Numbered from the stretch's first letter, positions 1 to 6,931 are shown. The stretch is 12,235 nucleotides of DNA from Fimiplasma intestinipullorum (GCA_018715065.1 DVMJ01000108.1:1-12235), one strand, 5' to 3'. Numbers and translations are program-made. Notes: generated from the sequence alone by a model not told the origin.

Positions 1-55
1 TACTGTTACGGGAACGAAAACCTTCTAGTTTCGTTAAAAGTTTTTGGTGACTCAT
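1..55 (-). CDS. 5' end of an unidentified protein, cut by the window edge
   Basis: On the minus strand an ATG at 55–53 opens a frame that stays open for 18 codons to the window edge and reads MSHQKLLTKLEGFRSRNS. An AAAGGAGT ribosome binding site lies at 71–64, eight bases before the ATG, which is ideal spacing. The short basic stretch is too little to identify a family. The gene is transcribed away from nadK, so the stretch between them is a divergent intergenic region. The start signal is clear; the product is unknown. Confidence 0.6.
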   Translation of the reverse strand, partial: MSHQKLLTKLEGFRSRNS

Positions 56-563
56 TCGGGTCAACTCCTTTCAAAAATAGAAATTAGAAACTGTCTCCTT
101 TCACCATGTATTATCCATTACAGATAATCGTTGGGCTACTGTAGAGACTCTCTACCCGTGATAGTTTAAATAAAGAAAAGCAGAGCACTAGGGTATATCA
201 CGGTAACGCTTAACATAGTCACTCCATACTTAGGTATCCAATTGGTCTTTTGGGCTGACGATGTCAGCTGTGCTAAACAGCCTGCTTCTATTCAACCCTT
301 TGTATATTGAATATACTGTTTAGAGACAAGAGTGGGTACTTGAATGCTACACTGGAACCACAAGACTTGGATTCAGCTCTAGAAGCTTTACCATATATGG
401 CCTAGCTTGCCAAGCTATTCGTCCTGAGAAGGACTAATCTTGGCTTTACCGACATGCTATGGTCCCCGTTGGGTTATCTCCTTGAGGTAAGTCGGTTGCT
501 TTACATCGCAATGCAGGAGCGATGATTTCTAAAGAAATATATATTAAGCGCATGAACGTGCGC
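56..563. other. Gene-free region rich in hairpins; possible structured RNA or nadK leader
   Basis: No credible coding frame lies in this stretch of about 525 bases before nadK. It holds many short perfect stems: GCTGAC/GTCAGC (254–259/263–268), GTATAT/ATATAC (302–307/311–316), the palindrome CCATATATGG (391–400), TAGCTT/AAGCTA (403–408/412–417), GTCCT-GAGA-AGGAC (421–434), CATCGC/GCGATG (504–509/519–524) and GCGCA/TGCGC (548–552/559–563). One part folds as a branched domain: ACCGAC/GTCGGT (448–453/491–496) encloses CCC/GGG (464–466/471–473) and TTATCTC/GAGGTAA (474–480/484–490), with the last helix directly abutting the closing one. I did not find the conserved motifs of RNase P RNA, tmRNA, SRP RNA, T-box leaders or the common riboswitches that I know. 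The transcribed strand cannot be told from the stems. A structured RNA is an inference. Confidence 0.35.
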
Positions 564-581
564 ACGAAAGGAAGTGAGTGC

Positions 582-1370
582 ATGAAAACTTTTGCCCTGG
601 TCAGTCGTCAGGATGCCACCAGCGAGAAGCTGGCAAAGCATATTCGCACGGTACTGAATGAACATATGCAATATGATGCCAATCGACCGGATCTAGTCAT
701 CAGCATCGGCGGTGACGGAACGATGCTGGAAGCCTGTCATCGTCATGCCGCAAGTCTCGATCATACCAGTTTTGTTGGTCTGCATACCGGGACGCTGGGC
801 TTTTATACCAATTATGCTGCCGATGAATGCGATCTTTTATTGGAAGATATCTTAACCAAGACACCCGAACAGACGGAGCGTTCGCTCTTAGATGTCTATT
901 TGAATGAGCGCTGGGTGGATATTGCGCTCAATGAGATGCGCGTCGAGGAAAATCGCTTTACCATGGTCCTGGATGTCTATTTAAAGGATTATTTTTTTGA
1001 ACGTTTTCGCGGCAACGGTATCTGTGTCTGTACGCCGGCCGGGTCGACCGGATATAATCGCTCACTGGGCGGAAGCATCGTGTGTGCTGGTCTGAAAAGC
1101 ATGCAGCTCTCCGAAGTCGCCGGGATCCATCATAATCAGTTCCGCAGCCTGCAGTCCAGTCTGGTTCTGGATGATTCGTTTACAGTGACCCTGATCCCTC
1201 GTGCCAGCCGGCATGCCATCCTGGGGATCGACCGGGATGTCTATGAGATCTCACAGGGGGATACAGTGAAAGTTTCGATTTCTAATCGCAGCATGAAGTT
1301 CGCGAATTATCGTCCGATCCCGCTGAGTCAGCGTTTAAGGAGGTCCTTCATTAATGACGATCAATGGTGA
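582..1370 (+). CDS. nadK: NAD kinase
   Basis: ATP- or polyphosphate-dependent cytosolic kinase that phosphorylates NAD to NADP, supplying NADPH for biosynthesis. The 262-aa product has the family signature GGDGT at residues 43–47, the conserved Asn-Glu pair (117–118) and TPAGSTGYN (151–159), which matches the usual nucleotide-binding TPTGSTAYN. Length is normal for Gram-positive NadK. The frame is open further upstream, to an ATG at 522, but the ATG at 582 has AAGGAAG (568–574) seven bases before it, and the protein then begins MKTFALVSR as typical NadK proteins do. The stop overlaps the next gene by 17 bases, so the two are probably translationally coupled. An nadK–pseudouridine synthase pair is also known from Bacillus (yjbN–yjbO). 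No clear promoter was found; the hairpin-rich stretch upstream may be its leader. Confidence 0.93.
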   Translation: MKTFALVSRQDATSEKLAKHIRTVLNEHMQYDANRPDLVISIGGDGTMLEACHRHAASLDHTSFVGLHTGTLGFYTNYAADECDLLLEDILTKTPEQTERSLLDVYLNERWVDIALNEMRVEENRFTMVLDVYLKDYFFERFRGNGICVCTPAGSTGYNRSLGGSIVCAGLKSMQLSEVAGIHHNQFRSLQSSLVLDDSFTVTLIPRASRHAILGIDRDVYEISQGDTVKVSISNRSMKFANYRPIPLSQRLRRSFINDDQW

Positions 1371-2214
1371 TTATCAGCGTTTGGTTGCTGATCGGGAGGA
1401 ACTTTTGCGCAGTTTGCTTTTGCGGGTATTGTCCAAACGTGCCTTGAAGACGGTCAAGATGCGCGGCAGGATCCTGGTGAATCAAATCGAACGCACGGTA
1501 CGCTACCCTTTGCGGGTGGGGGATGTCGTCGAACTCTATTATCCGGATGAAAGGGCGGAATCACAGGTCGAGCCATGGTATTTTCCATTGCATATCGTGT
1601 ATGAGGATGAGGCCTTTTTAGTGGTCAATAAGCCTGCCGGGATGGCAAGCATCCCTAACCGGCGCTATCCGAATTATACGTTGGCGAATGCGCTGACCGG
1701 TTATTACGAGATGCAGGGCATTCCATCCAAGGTCCATCTGGTCAGTCGTCTGGATAAGCAGACCAGCGGCCTTTTACTGGTCGCTAAGAATCGGCGGATG
1801 CATCATCTGGTGATGGGGCAGGTCTCACGCCGGTATGTCTTTTTGGTGGAGGGACAGATGGAAGGACAAGGCACCCTGATGCTGCCAATTGCTTCGGTCG
1901 CCGGGACGACCCAACGCATCATTGATTGCGCTGGAAAACAGGCCATTACCCATTACCGTGTTCTTTCTCAACAGGGCCCCCATACGCTGGTGGAAGCGTC
2001 TTTGGAAACGGGCAGGACCCATCAGATCCGGGTTCATTTTGCCCATTTAGGTCATCCCCTGGTAGGGGATCGTCTTTATGGAAAAGCCCATCCCTATTTT
2101 CAGGGACAGGCTTTACATAGTTATTATTTATGTTTTAAACACCCTTTGACCCAAAAAACACTCCGCTTTGAGGCTTGGCCTTACTGGTTAAAGGGAGATA
2201 AGCCATCAAGATAA
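1354..2214 (+). CDS. RluA-family RNA pseudouridine synthase
   Basis: Converts specific uridines in RNA to pseudouridine; which rRNA or tRNA site is modified cannot be told from sequence. The 286-aa protein has a poorly conserved, possibly S4-like N-terminal part (about 10–65) followed by the RluA catalytic domain. VVNKPAGM lies at 90–97, the catalytic motif SRLDKQTSG at 131–139 with Asp134 as the expected nucleophile, and ETGRTHQIRVH at 218–228. The usual His of HRLD is Ser131 here; the Arg, Leu and Asp are kept. The ATG lies inside the end of nadK, preceded by AGGAGG (1338–1343) at ten bases. Its last 80 bases are antisense to the 3' end of the rodA-like gene, and no terminator is visible between the converging genes. 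Confidence 0.92.
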   Translation: MTINGDYQRLVADREELLRSLLLRVLSKRALKTVKMRGRILVNQIERTVRYPLRVGDVVELYYPDERAESQVEPWYFPLHIVYEDEAFLVVNKPAGMASIPNRRYPNYTLANALTGYYEMQGIPSKVHLVSRLDKQTSGLLLVAKNRRMHHLVMGQVSRRYVFLVEGQMEGQGTLMLPIASVAGTTQRIIDCAGKQAITHYRVLSQQGPHTLVEASLETGRTHQIRVHFAHLGHPLVGDRLYGKAHPYFQGQALHSYYLCFKHPLTQKTLRFEAWPYWLKGDKPSR

Positions 2215-3298
2215 AATAAGAGAGCAGTGAGGAACCGCCATAGGATATAAAAGGCAGGGTGATCCCGGTAATCGGTAAGACCTGCAGGACCATGCCGATG
2301 TTCCAGAACTGCGAAAACAGCAGCAGTCCAAGCATGCCCGTTGCCAGATAACGGTGGAAGGGGCGGACTGCTTTTTTGGCGAGCGAGAAAAGGTTCCAGT
2401 CAAAAAAAGTGATAACAGCCAGGACGACAAGACCACCCACAAAACCAGCGTCCTGCAAGATGATGGCATAGATAAAATCAGTCTGAGGTTCAGGGATGGG
2501 CATGATCACGGACTGAAAGCCATGTCCCAACCAGCCAGAACCGCCATAACTCAGGATCGAATTATAGAGCTGATAACCATAGGTCTCATAATAGCCTTCC
2601 GGATCGAGCCAGCCGGCAATACGACCGCCGCGATAGCTGTGCAGGAGCTGTTGAAACCAGCCCGGCTGGACCACAAGCAATAAGAGCACCAGGCCGCCAA
2701 GCAGGACCAAAAGAGCCAGTCCGACCAGCGCAAAGCGGCGATGGAGGGGACAGCTGACTAGCAGGAACAGGGCACCGGTCATCATCATCATGGTCACACC
2801 GGTATCGTTTTGTAATAGGGTGACTAGACAAGCCGGTATGATCAAAGCAAAAGCCTGCAGGATCAGGCGCCACTGATTCGACCAGGAAGCCTTCAGCCGG
2901 CGACTGAAAAGATCGGCTAATACAATGAGCAGGGCTACTTTCAAAAATTCACTAGGCTGGATGGTTCCAATGCCGGGAATCTCATACCAGGCGGTTGAAC
3001 CGTTGATGCGTCTAGTCAAAGGCAGATTCAGATCAAAGAAATGGCTGAATGCCAGGATGGCGCTGGCAAAAAGTAAGATGCCATAGGCCACGTAGGCCAG
3101 CTTGATGCGCAGCTGTTCAGGGATCTTCCAAAGGACGTAGAACGCGATGATTGCCACGAGATACCATTGAATCTGTTTCATGAAGTATTCCAGCGGATAG
3201 CTGGGAACATTGATGAGTGGGTCGGCACCGGCAATCGCATATAAGCTAATGGCAAAAAAAGCCAGCAGGCTAATAATCAGTCTTTGACTTGTGGACAT
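2135..3298 (-). CDS. RodA/FtsW-type peptidoglycan glycosyltransferase
   Basis: SEDS-family integral membrane enzyme that polymerises lipid II into glycan strands, working with a class B penicillin-binding protein in elongation (RodA), division (FtsW) or sporulation (SpoVE). The 387-aa protein is strongly hydrophobic with about ten membrane segments. Family motifs are visible: WYEIPGIGTIQPSEF (104–118), GWLDPEGYY (229–237), the extracellular PEPQTDFIYA loop (269–278) whose Asp274 should be the catalytic residue, and LPITGITLPFISYGGSS (341–357). NGSTAW (100–105) and the compact length suggest RodA more than FtsW. An in-frame stop just before the ATG at 3298 fixes the start. The Shine-Dalgarno is weak, and the start lies within the end of the acetyltransferase gene (22-base overlap), so translation is probably coupled. 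Its 3' end overlaps rluA antisense. Confidence 0.9.
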   Translation of the reverse strand: MSTSQRLIISLLAFFAISLYAIAGADPLINVPSYPLEYFMKQIQWYLVAIIAFYVLWKIPEQLRIKLAYVAYGILLFASAILAFSHFFDLNLPLTRRINGSTAWYEIPGIGTIQPSEFLKVALLIVLADLFSRRLKASWSNQWRLILQAFALIIPACLVTLLQNDTGVTMMMMTGALFLLVSCPLHRRFALVGLALLVLLGGLVLLLLVVQPGWFQQLLHSYRGGRIAGWLDPEGYYETYGYQLYNSILSYGGSGWLGHGFQSVIMPIPEPQTDFIYAIILQDAGFVGGLVVLAVITFFDWNLFSLAKKAVRPFHRYLATGMLGLLLFSQFWNIGMVLQVLPITGITLPFISYGGSSLLSYFILMAYLPLTSKAKPQSGVFFGSKGV

Positions 3299-3720
3299 GT
3301 CTGTTTAGACACCGTCTGATGCAGGATGCCGGCTTCCTCGAAGACGTCCCCTTCGATACGGTAACCTAATTTTTGATAGAAGGAAAGCGCGCTGAGCTGA
3401 GCGTCGAGATAGATCTGTTCTTTGGCCTGAACCTCCGGCAGTGTTTCGATATGTAACATCAACGCCTTCGCCAGACCCTGTCCGCGAAATTTTGGCAATG
3501 TGGCCACGCGACCGATCTTGACTTTAGTGTCTTTAAAGACTAAGCGCAGACAGCTGGCAGGTTCTCCTTGATCTGTATAGGCGACAAAATGACTGGCGGT
3601 TCGATCATCCGGATCGATCTCGATGGCGGAAGGGACTTTTTGTTCATCGACAAAGACGCTTCCGCGAATCATCATTTCATCAAAAAATGCTTGCTGGGTT
3701 GTTGCTTGAATTATTTTCAA
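3277..3720 (-). CDS. GNAT-family N-acetyltransferase (ElaA/YjcF-like)
   Basis: Small cytosolic acetyl-CoA-dependent acyltransferase; the substrate is unknown. In the 147-aa product, VFVDEQKVPSAIEID (22–36) is the characteristic N-terminal stretch of the ElaA/YjcF group. GRVATLPKFRGQGLAKALM (70–88) contains the acetyl-CoA pyrophosphate-binding RGQGLA loop, and ALSFYQKLGY (111–120) is the usual C-terminal motif. The start codon is TTG at 3720–3718, supported by AGAGGTG (3734–3728) seven bases upstream and by absence of a nearby ATG. It heads a two-gene unit with the rodA-like gene; the overlap suggests co-expression, but no functional link is evident. Confidence 0.88.
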   Translation of the reverse strand: MKIIQATTQQAFFDEMMIRGSVFVDEQKVPSAIEIDPDDRTASHFVAYTDQGEPASCLRLVFKDTKVKIGRVATLPKFRGQGLAKALMLHIETLPEVQAKEQIYLDAQLSALSFYQKLGYRIEGDVFEEAGILHQTVSKQTCPQVKD

Positions 3721-3786
3721 TTGAAATCACCTCTGAAATATTATACTATTAGAGAGGATAAAAGTAAAATATTGTGAGGTGAGAAC
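3721..3786. promoter_or_regulatory. Divergent promoter region between the acetyltransferase and EIIB-like genes
   Basis: A 66-base AT-rich gap separates two divergent genes. On the minus strand TATAAT (3745–3740) is a perfect -10, with TTTACT about 17 bases upstream as a weak -35; its transcript would start very close to the acetyltransferase ribosome binding site. On the plus strand TTGAAA (3721–3726) with TACTAT (3744–3749, 17-base spacer) or TATACT (3742–3747) could serve the EIIB-like gene. The two sets overlap, so the promoters may exclude each other. Assigned by eye. Confidence 0.45.
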
Positions 3787-4140
3787 ATGGATCATCATTT
3801 ATTGTATATCGGGATTGCTGTGGCCGTCATTGTGCTGCTTATTGCCGTCTATTGCTTTTTGCGCTTTGGTCATATCAAACGTAAACCTAAGTTGAAAAGT
3901 GGCCTTGATCTGGATAAGCTTGTGGCAGGACTAGGCGGCAGGGACAATATTTCTCATCTGGAAGCGGATGGGTCCAAAGTCGTCTTTCAGTTAGGGGATG
4001 CACGACAGATTCGGGCAGAGGAGATCAAAGCGCTCGGAGCCAGCGGCATCGTTTCAAGCAAAGATAAAGTAAGCATCATCTTTGGCAAGGTCAGTGAGCC
4101 CTTAGCAGTGGAGCTGACAGACTATTTGAAAAACCGATAG
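3787..4140 (+). CDS. Membrane-anchored glucose-type PTS EIIB-like protein lacking the phospho-Cys
   Basis: The 117-aa protein has one N-terminal membrane helix (about 6–26), a basic stop-transfer stretch (KRKPKLK, 31–37) and a C-terminal domain (41–115) that follows the glucose-family EIIB domain without gaps: LGGRDNISHLEA (49–60), KALGASGIV (81–89), SIIFG (96–100) and a closing YLKNR. In true EIIB domains the segment after L-[DE]-A is CITRLRV, with a phosphorylated Cys. Here it is DGSKVVF, so Asp61 replaces the Cys and the Arg residues are also lost. It therefore cannot carry phosphate in the usual way and is probably not a sugar transporter part; a regulatory or scaffold role is an inference. 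No EIIC or EIIA gene is nearby. The ATG follows GAGGTGAG (3776–3783). A terminator follows directly, so it is monocistronic. Confidence 0.75.
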   Translation: MDHHLLYIGIAVAVIVLLIAVYCFLRFGHIKRKPKLKSGLDLDKLVAGLGGRDNISHLEADGSKVVFQLGDARQIRAEEIKALGASGIVSSKDKVSIIFGKVSEPLAVELTDYLKNR

Positions 4141-4168
4141 GGAGTTCGTCTCCCTTTTTGTTTTTTTC
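4139..4168 (+). terminator. Rho-independent terminator of the EIIB-like gene
   Basis: AGGGAG (4139–4144) pairs with CTCCCT (4150–4155) around a TTCGT loop, followed by a T-rich run to 4167 broken only by one G. The stem begins in the stop codon of the EIIB-like gene. It separates this gene from the formate-lyase operon. Confidence 0.85.
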
Positions 4169-4270
4169 ATTTCAAACTCTTTCATGTGTAAAAATGGTCG
4201 AGAGGCCTTGTTCGATAAGAAAAAATTATGGATTTCTAATGTAAAAAATCAAAAGGATGGTGCATTTCTA

Positions 4271-4330
4271 TGGATAGTTGGCAGGTCTTTTGGTATAATA
4301 GAATTGCAAGTTCAGACTATGGCTGTCTTG
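4271..4330 (+). promoter_or_regulatory. Promoter and 5' hairpin of the split pyruvate formate-lyase operon
   Basis: TATAAT at 4294–4299 is a perfect -10 and is preceded by TGG, making an extended -10. TGGATA at 4271–4276, 17 bases upstream, is a partial -35. Transcription should start near 4306. Right there an imperfect hairpin can form: CAAG (4307–4310) with CTTG (4327–4330) and CAG (4313–4315) with CTG (4323–4325). A hairpin at the very 5' end can protect mRNA from decay, which would suit a highly expressed fermentation gene. I saw no convincing Rex or catabolite-repressor site. Confidence 0.6.
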
Positions 4331-4361
4331 ACAATATATTATTCTTACAGGAGGATAAAAC

Positions 4362-6437
4362 ATGACATTTAAAGAAAAATGGAATGATGCCTGGGATGGC
4401 TTCCAGGCAGGCAAATGGAACAAAGAAGTAAACTTAAGAGACTTCATCCAGTTAAACTACACTCCATATGATGGAGATGACTCCTTCTTAGCTGGTCCTA
4501 CTGAAAACACCAAAGCTTTATGGGCTCAGGTCATGGACTTAACAAAGAAAGAAAGAGAAGCCGGCGGCGTATTAGATATGGATACAAAAGTCGTTTCTAC
4601 TTTAACGAGTCATGATGCAGGTTACTTAGATCGTTCAAAAGAAAAGATCGTTGGTATTCAGACAGACAAACCTTTCAAAAGATCTTTACAGCCATTCGGC
4701 GGTATTCGTATTGCTGAACAGGCATGTGAAACCAATGGTTACAAAGTAGATCCTGAAATTTCTTACATTTTCAGAGAATATCGTAAGACACACAACCAGG
4801 GTGTATTCGATGTTTACACTCCAGAGATCAGAGCTTGCCGTTCCGCTCATATCATTACTGGTTTACCAGATGGTTATGGTCGTGGACGTATCATCGGTGA
4901 CTATCGCCGTGTTGCTTTATATGGGGTAGACAAACTGATTGAAGATAAGAAACAGCAGTTCGCAACCACACAGACAAGAATGACTTCTCGCGTTATCCAG
5001 TTACGTGAAGAGTTAAGCGAACAGATCCGTGCTTTAGGCGAATTAAAAGAAATGGCTGCGAAATATGGTTTCGATATTTCAAAACCTGCTACCAACTGCC
5101 AGGAAGCCATTCAGTGGTTATACTTCGGTTACTTAGGAGCTGTTAAAGAACAGAACGGTGCCGCTATGTCTTTAGGACGTACTTCTACTTTCATCGACAT
5201 CTATGTAGAAAGAGACTTAAAGAGAGGTTTATTCACCGAAGAAGAAATTCAGGAATTCATCGACCACTTCATCATGAAATTAAGAATCGTGAAGTTCGCA
5301 AGAACACCTGAATACAACTCGATCTTCGCTGGTGACCCTACTTGGGTAACTGAATCTATCGGCGGTGTTGGTGTTGACGGAAGACATATGGTTACAAAGA
5401 CTTCATTCCGTTACTTACACACATTATCTAACTTAGGTACTGCACCTGAACCAAACATGACTGTTTTATGGTCAACACGTTTACCAGCTAACTTCAAAGC
5501 ATTCTGTGCAAAGACTTCTATTGAGACTTCATCTATTCAGTACGAAAACGATGACTTAATGAGAGTAACGCATGGTGATGACTATGCAATCGCATGTTGC
5601 GTATCCAGCATGGTTGTTGGTAAGGAAATGCAGTTCTTCGGTGCACGTGCGAACCTGGCTAAATGTTTATTATACGCTATCAACGGTGGTGTGGATGAAA
5701 AGAGCAAGAAACAGGTTGGTCCTAAATACCGTCCAGTTGTTGGCGATTACTTAGATTACGAAGATGTTAAAGCAAAATACGTTGACATGATGAGCTGGTT
5801 AGCTGGTGTTTATGTCAATGCCTTAAATATCATCCATTACATGCATGATAAATATGCTTACGAAAGAATCCAGATGGCTTTACATGATCGTGAAGTAAAA
5901 CGTTACTTCGCTACAGGTATCGCTGGTCTGTCTGTTGTAGCTGACTCTTTATCTGCAATCAAATATGCAAAAGTAAAATGTATCCGTGACGAAGATGGAG
6001 TTGTTGTGGATTACGAAGTAGAAGGCGATTTCCCTAAATATGGTAACGATGATGATCGTGTAGACGAAATTGCAACTTGGTTAGTTGAAACTTTCATGAA
6101 CATGGTACGTCAGCACCATACTTACAGAGATTCTATCCCTACCACTTCTATCTTAACAATCACTTCTAACGTTGTTTATGGTAAAGCAACGGGTAATACG
6201 CCAGACGGACGTAAAGCTGGTCAGCCATTCGCTCCAGGTGCTAACCCAATGCATGGTCGTGACTCTCATGGTGCGATCTCATCCTTATCATCTGTAGCAA
6301 AATTACCATTCAAAGATGCACAGGATGGTATCTCCAATACCTTCACTGTCATCCCAGGTGCTTTAGGTAAGGATGATCAGATCTTTGCAGGCGACTTAAA
6401 CATCGAATCTATTACGGATGGTAACATCGAAGAATAG
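4362..6437 (+). CDS. pflB: Pyruvate formate-lyase core subunit lacking the glycyl-radical domain
   Basis: Cytosolic fermentation enzyme: pyruvate + CoA gives acetyl-CoA + formate by radical chemistry. The 691-aa protein matches the catalytic barrel of PflB throughout, including FGGIRIAEQACE (112–123), the active-site tandem cysteines Cys412-Cys413 in AIACCVSSMVVG (409–420), MQFFGARANLAK (423–434) and NTPDGRKAGQPFAPGANPMHGRD (612–634, read in part). The adjacent cysteines mark a true formate-lyase rather than a related dehydratase. E. coli PflB is 760 aa. This one ends after GALGKDD (666–672) and a short SITDGNIEE tail, at the linker before the glycyl-radical domain, so the RVSGYA loop is absent. 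That loop is encoded separately at 6678–6920. ATG 4362 has AGGAGG (4349–4354) at seven bases. Leucine TTA and arginine CGT/AGA codons dominate, unlike the neighbours, fitting high expression. Its TAG stop lies within the next gene's ribosome binding site. Confidence 0.95.
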   Translation: MTFKEKWNDAWDGFQAGKWNKEVNLRDFIQLNYTPYDGDDSFLAGPTENTKALWAQVMDLTKKEREAGGVLDMDTKVVSTLTSHDAGYLDRSKEKIVGIQTDKPFKRSLQPFGGIRIAEQACETNGYKVDPEISYIFREYRKTHNQGVFDVYTPEIRACRSAHIITGLPDGYGRGRIIGDYRRVALYGVDKLIEDKKQQFATTQTRMTSRVIQLREELSEQIRALGELKEMAAKYGFDISKPATNCQEAIQWLYFGYLGAVKEQNGAAMSLGRTSTFIDIYVERDLKRGLFTEEEIQEFIDHFIMKLRIVKFARTPEYNSIFAGDPTWVTESIGGVGVDGRHMVTKTSFRYLHTLSNLGTAPEPNMTVLWSTRLPANFKAFCAKTSIETSSIQYENDDLMRVTHGDDYAIACCVSSMVVGKEMQFFGARANLAKCLLYAINGGVDEKSKKQVGPKYRPVVGDYLDYEDVKAKYVDMMSWLAGVYVNALNIIHYMHDKYAYERIQMALHDREVKRYFATGIAGLSVVADSLSAIKYAKVKCIRDEDGVVVDYEVEGDFPKYGNDDDRVDEIATWLVETFMNMVRQHHTYRDSIPTTSILTITSNVVYGKATGNTPDGRKAGQPFAPGANPMHGRDSHGAISSLSSVAKLPFKDAQDGISNTFTVIPGALGKDDQIFAGDLNIESITDGNIEE

Positions 6438-6448
6438 GAGAGAACTCG

Positions 6449-6655
6449 ATGCCTACGCAAAAAGAAATTGAGGAATTAGTAAAAATGCTTGATGGACGTA
6501 TGGCCTCAGGATCCGGACATATCAATGTCAAAGTGAATGAGGATGCGCATATTAATATTGAGGAAGTCGACGTCGTTTCAAAGATGGACTGCGACAGTGG
6601 CGACACTGCCTGCAAGATTCCTAATCTGCCAATGGAAGACGATGACTTATACTAA
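6449..6655 (+). CDS. Small paralogue of the glycyl-radical domain N-terminus, without the radical loop
   Basis: This 68-aa protein begins 11 bases after the pflB stop. AGGAGA (6436–6441) overlaps that stop and lies seven bases before the ATG, so translation is tightly coupled. Residues 8–29 align without gaps to residues 9–30 of the radical-domain protein encoded next: ELVKMLD against NLVGMLD, and GHINVKV against HHLNVNV. Eleven of these 22 positions are identical by my count. It then diverges: there is no RVSGYA loop and no radical glycine. It ends in an acidic tail with Cys48 and Cys55 (CX6C) and EDDDLY. I do not know a named family for it. Plausible roles are occupying or shaping the radical-domain docking site on the core, aiding activation, or protecting the core; all are inference. 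Low hydrophobicity and no signal suggest a cytosolic protein. Confidence 0.8.
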   Translation: MPTQKEIEELVKMLDGRMASGSGHINVKVNEDAHINIEEVDVVSKMDCDSGDTACKIPNLPMEDDDLY

Positions 6656-6677
6656 ATCTTGAAAGGAGAAATGAAAA

Positions 6678-6920
6678 ATGCCAGTAAGTGAACAGCAGGT
6701 TGAAAATTTAGTTGGTATGTTAGATGCATATGCCGAAAAAGGTGGACATCATTTAAATGTTAACGTATTAAACAGAGATACTTTACTTGATGCTCAGAAA
6801 CATCCTGAAAAATATCCTCAGTTAACGATCCGTGTATCTGGATATGCGGTTAACTTCGTTAAATTAACGAAAGAACAGCAGGATGATGTTATTGCACGTA
6901 CATTCCACGAATCAATGTAA
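6678..6920 (+). CDS. Detached glycyl-radical domain of pyruvate formate-lyase
   Basis: The 80-aa protein corresponds to the C-terminal domain of normal PflB: LNVNVLNRD (26–34), HPEKYPQLTIRVSGYAV (42–58) and the closing LTKEQQDDVIARTFHESM (63–80). Gly55 in RVSGYA is the residue from which the activase should abstract hydrogen to make the stable radical. Relatives of this size are stress-induced spare-part proteins such as E. coli GrcA/YfiD, which rescue oxygen-cleaved PflB. Here the core has no such domain of its own, so this protein should be needed for activity, not a backup. It has its own AAAGGAG (6662–6668) nine bases before the ATG at 6678; a nearer ATG at 6671 gives only a six-codon frame. 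Codon use matches pflB. Assignment is firm; its obligatory pairing with the core is inferred from the operon. Confidence 0.93.
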   Translation: MPVSEQQVENLVGMLDAYAEKGGHHLNVNVLNRDTLLDAQKHPEKYPQLTIRVSGYAVNFVKLTKEQQDDVIARTFHESM

Positions 6921-6931
6921 AAAAAGGTTAT

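Noticed and set aside
12..46. AACGAAA/TTTCGTT hairpin followed by a T-rich stretch, as a terminator of an upstream plus-strand gene
   Set aside because: It lies inside the minus-strand frame that starts at 55 with a strong ribosome binding site, and the T-run does not directly follow the stem.
522..581. Upstream ATG at 522 as the start of nadK
   Set aside because: It has no well-placed ribosome binding site, lies in a hairpin-rich stretch, and adds 20 residues not found in NadK proteins; ATG 582 has good spacing.
4328..4333. Perfect TTGACA as a -35 element for pflB
   Set aside because: A -10 at proper distance would fall on the ribosome binding site and start codon, where no TATAAT-like sequence exists.
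4184..4372. 62-codon open frame before pflB
   Set aside because: It runs over the pflB promoter and ribosome binding site, has no ribosome binding site of its own and resembles nothing I know.
6437..6678. Frameshift or sequencing error breaking a normal pflB
   Set aside because: The two parts are 240 bases apart, each gene has its own start and ribosome binding site, and an intervening frame is well formed; one or two base changes could not rejoin them.
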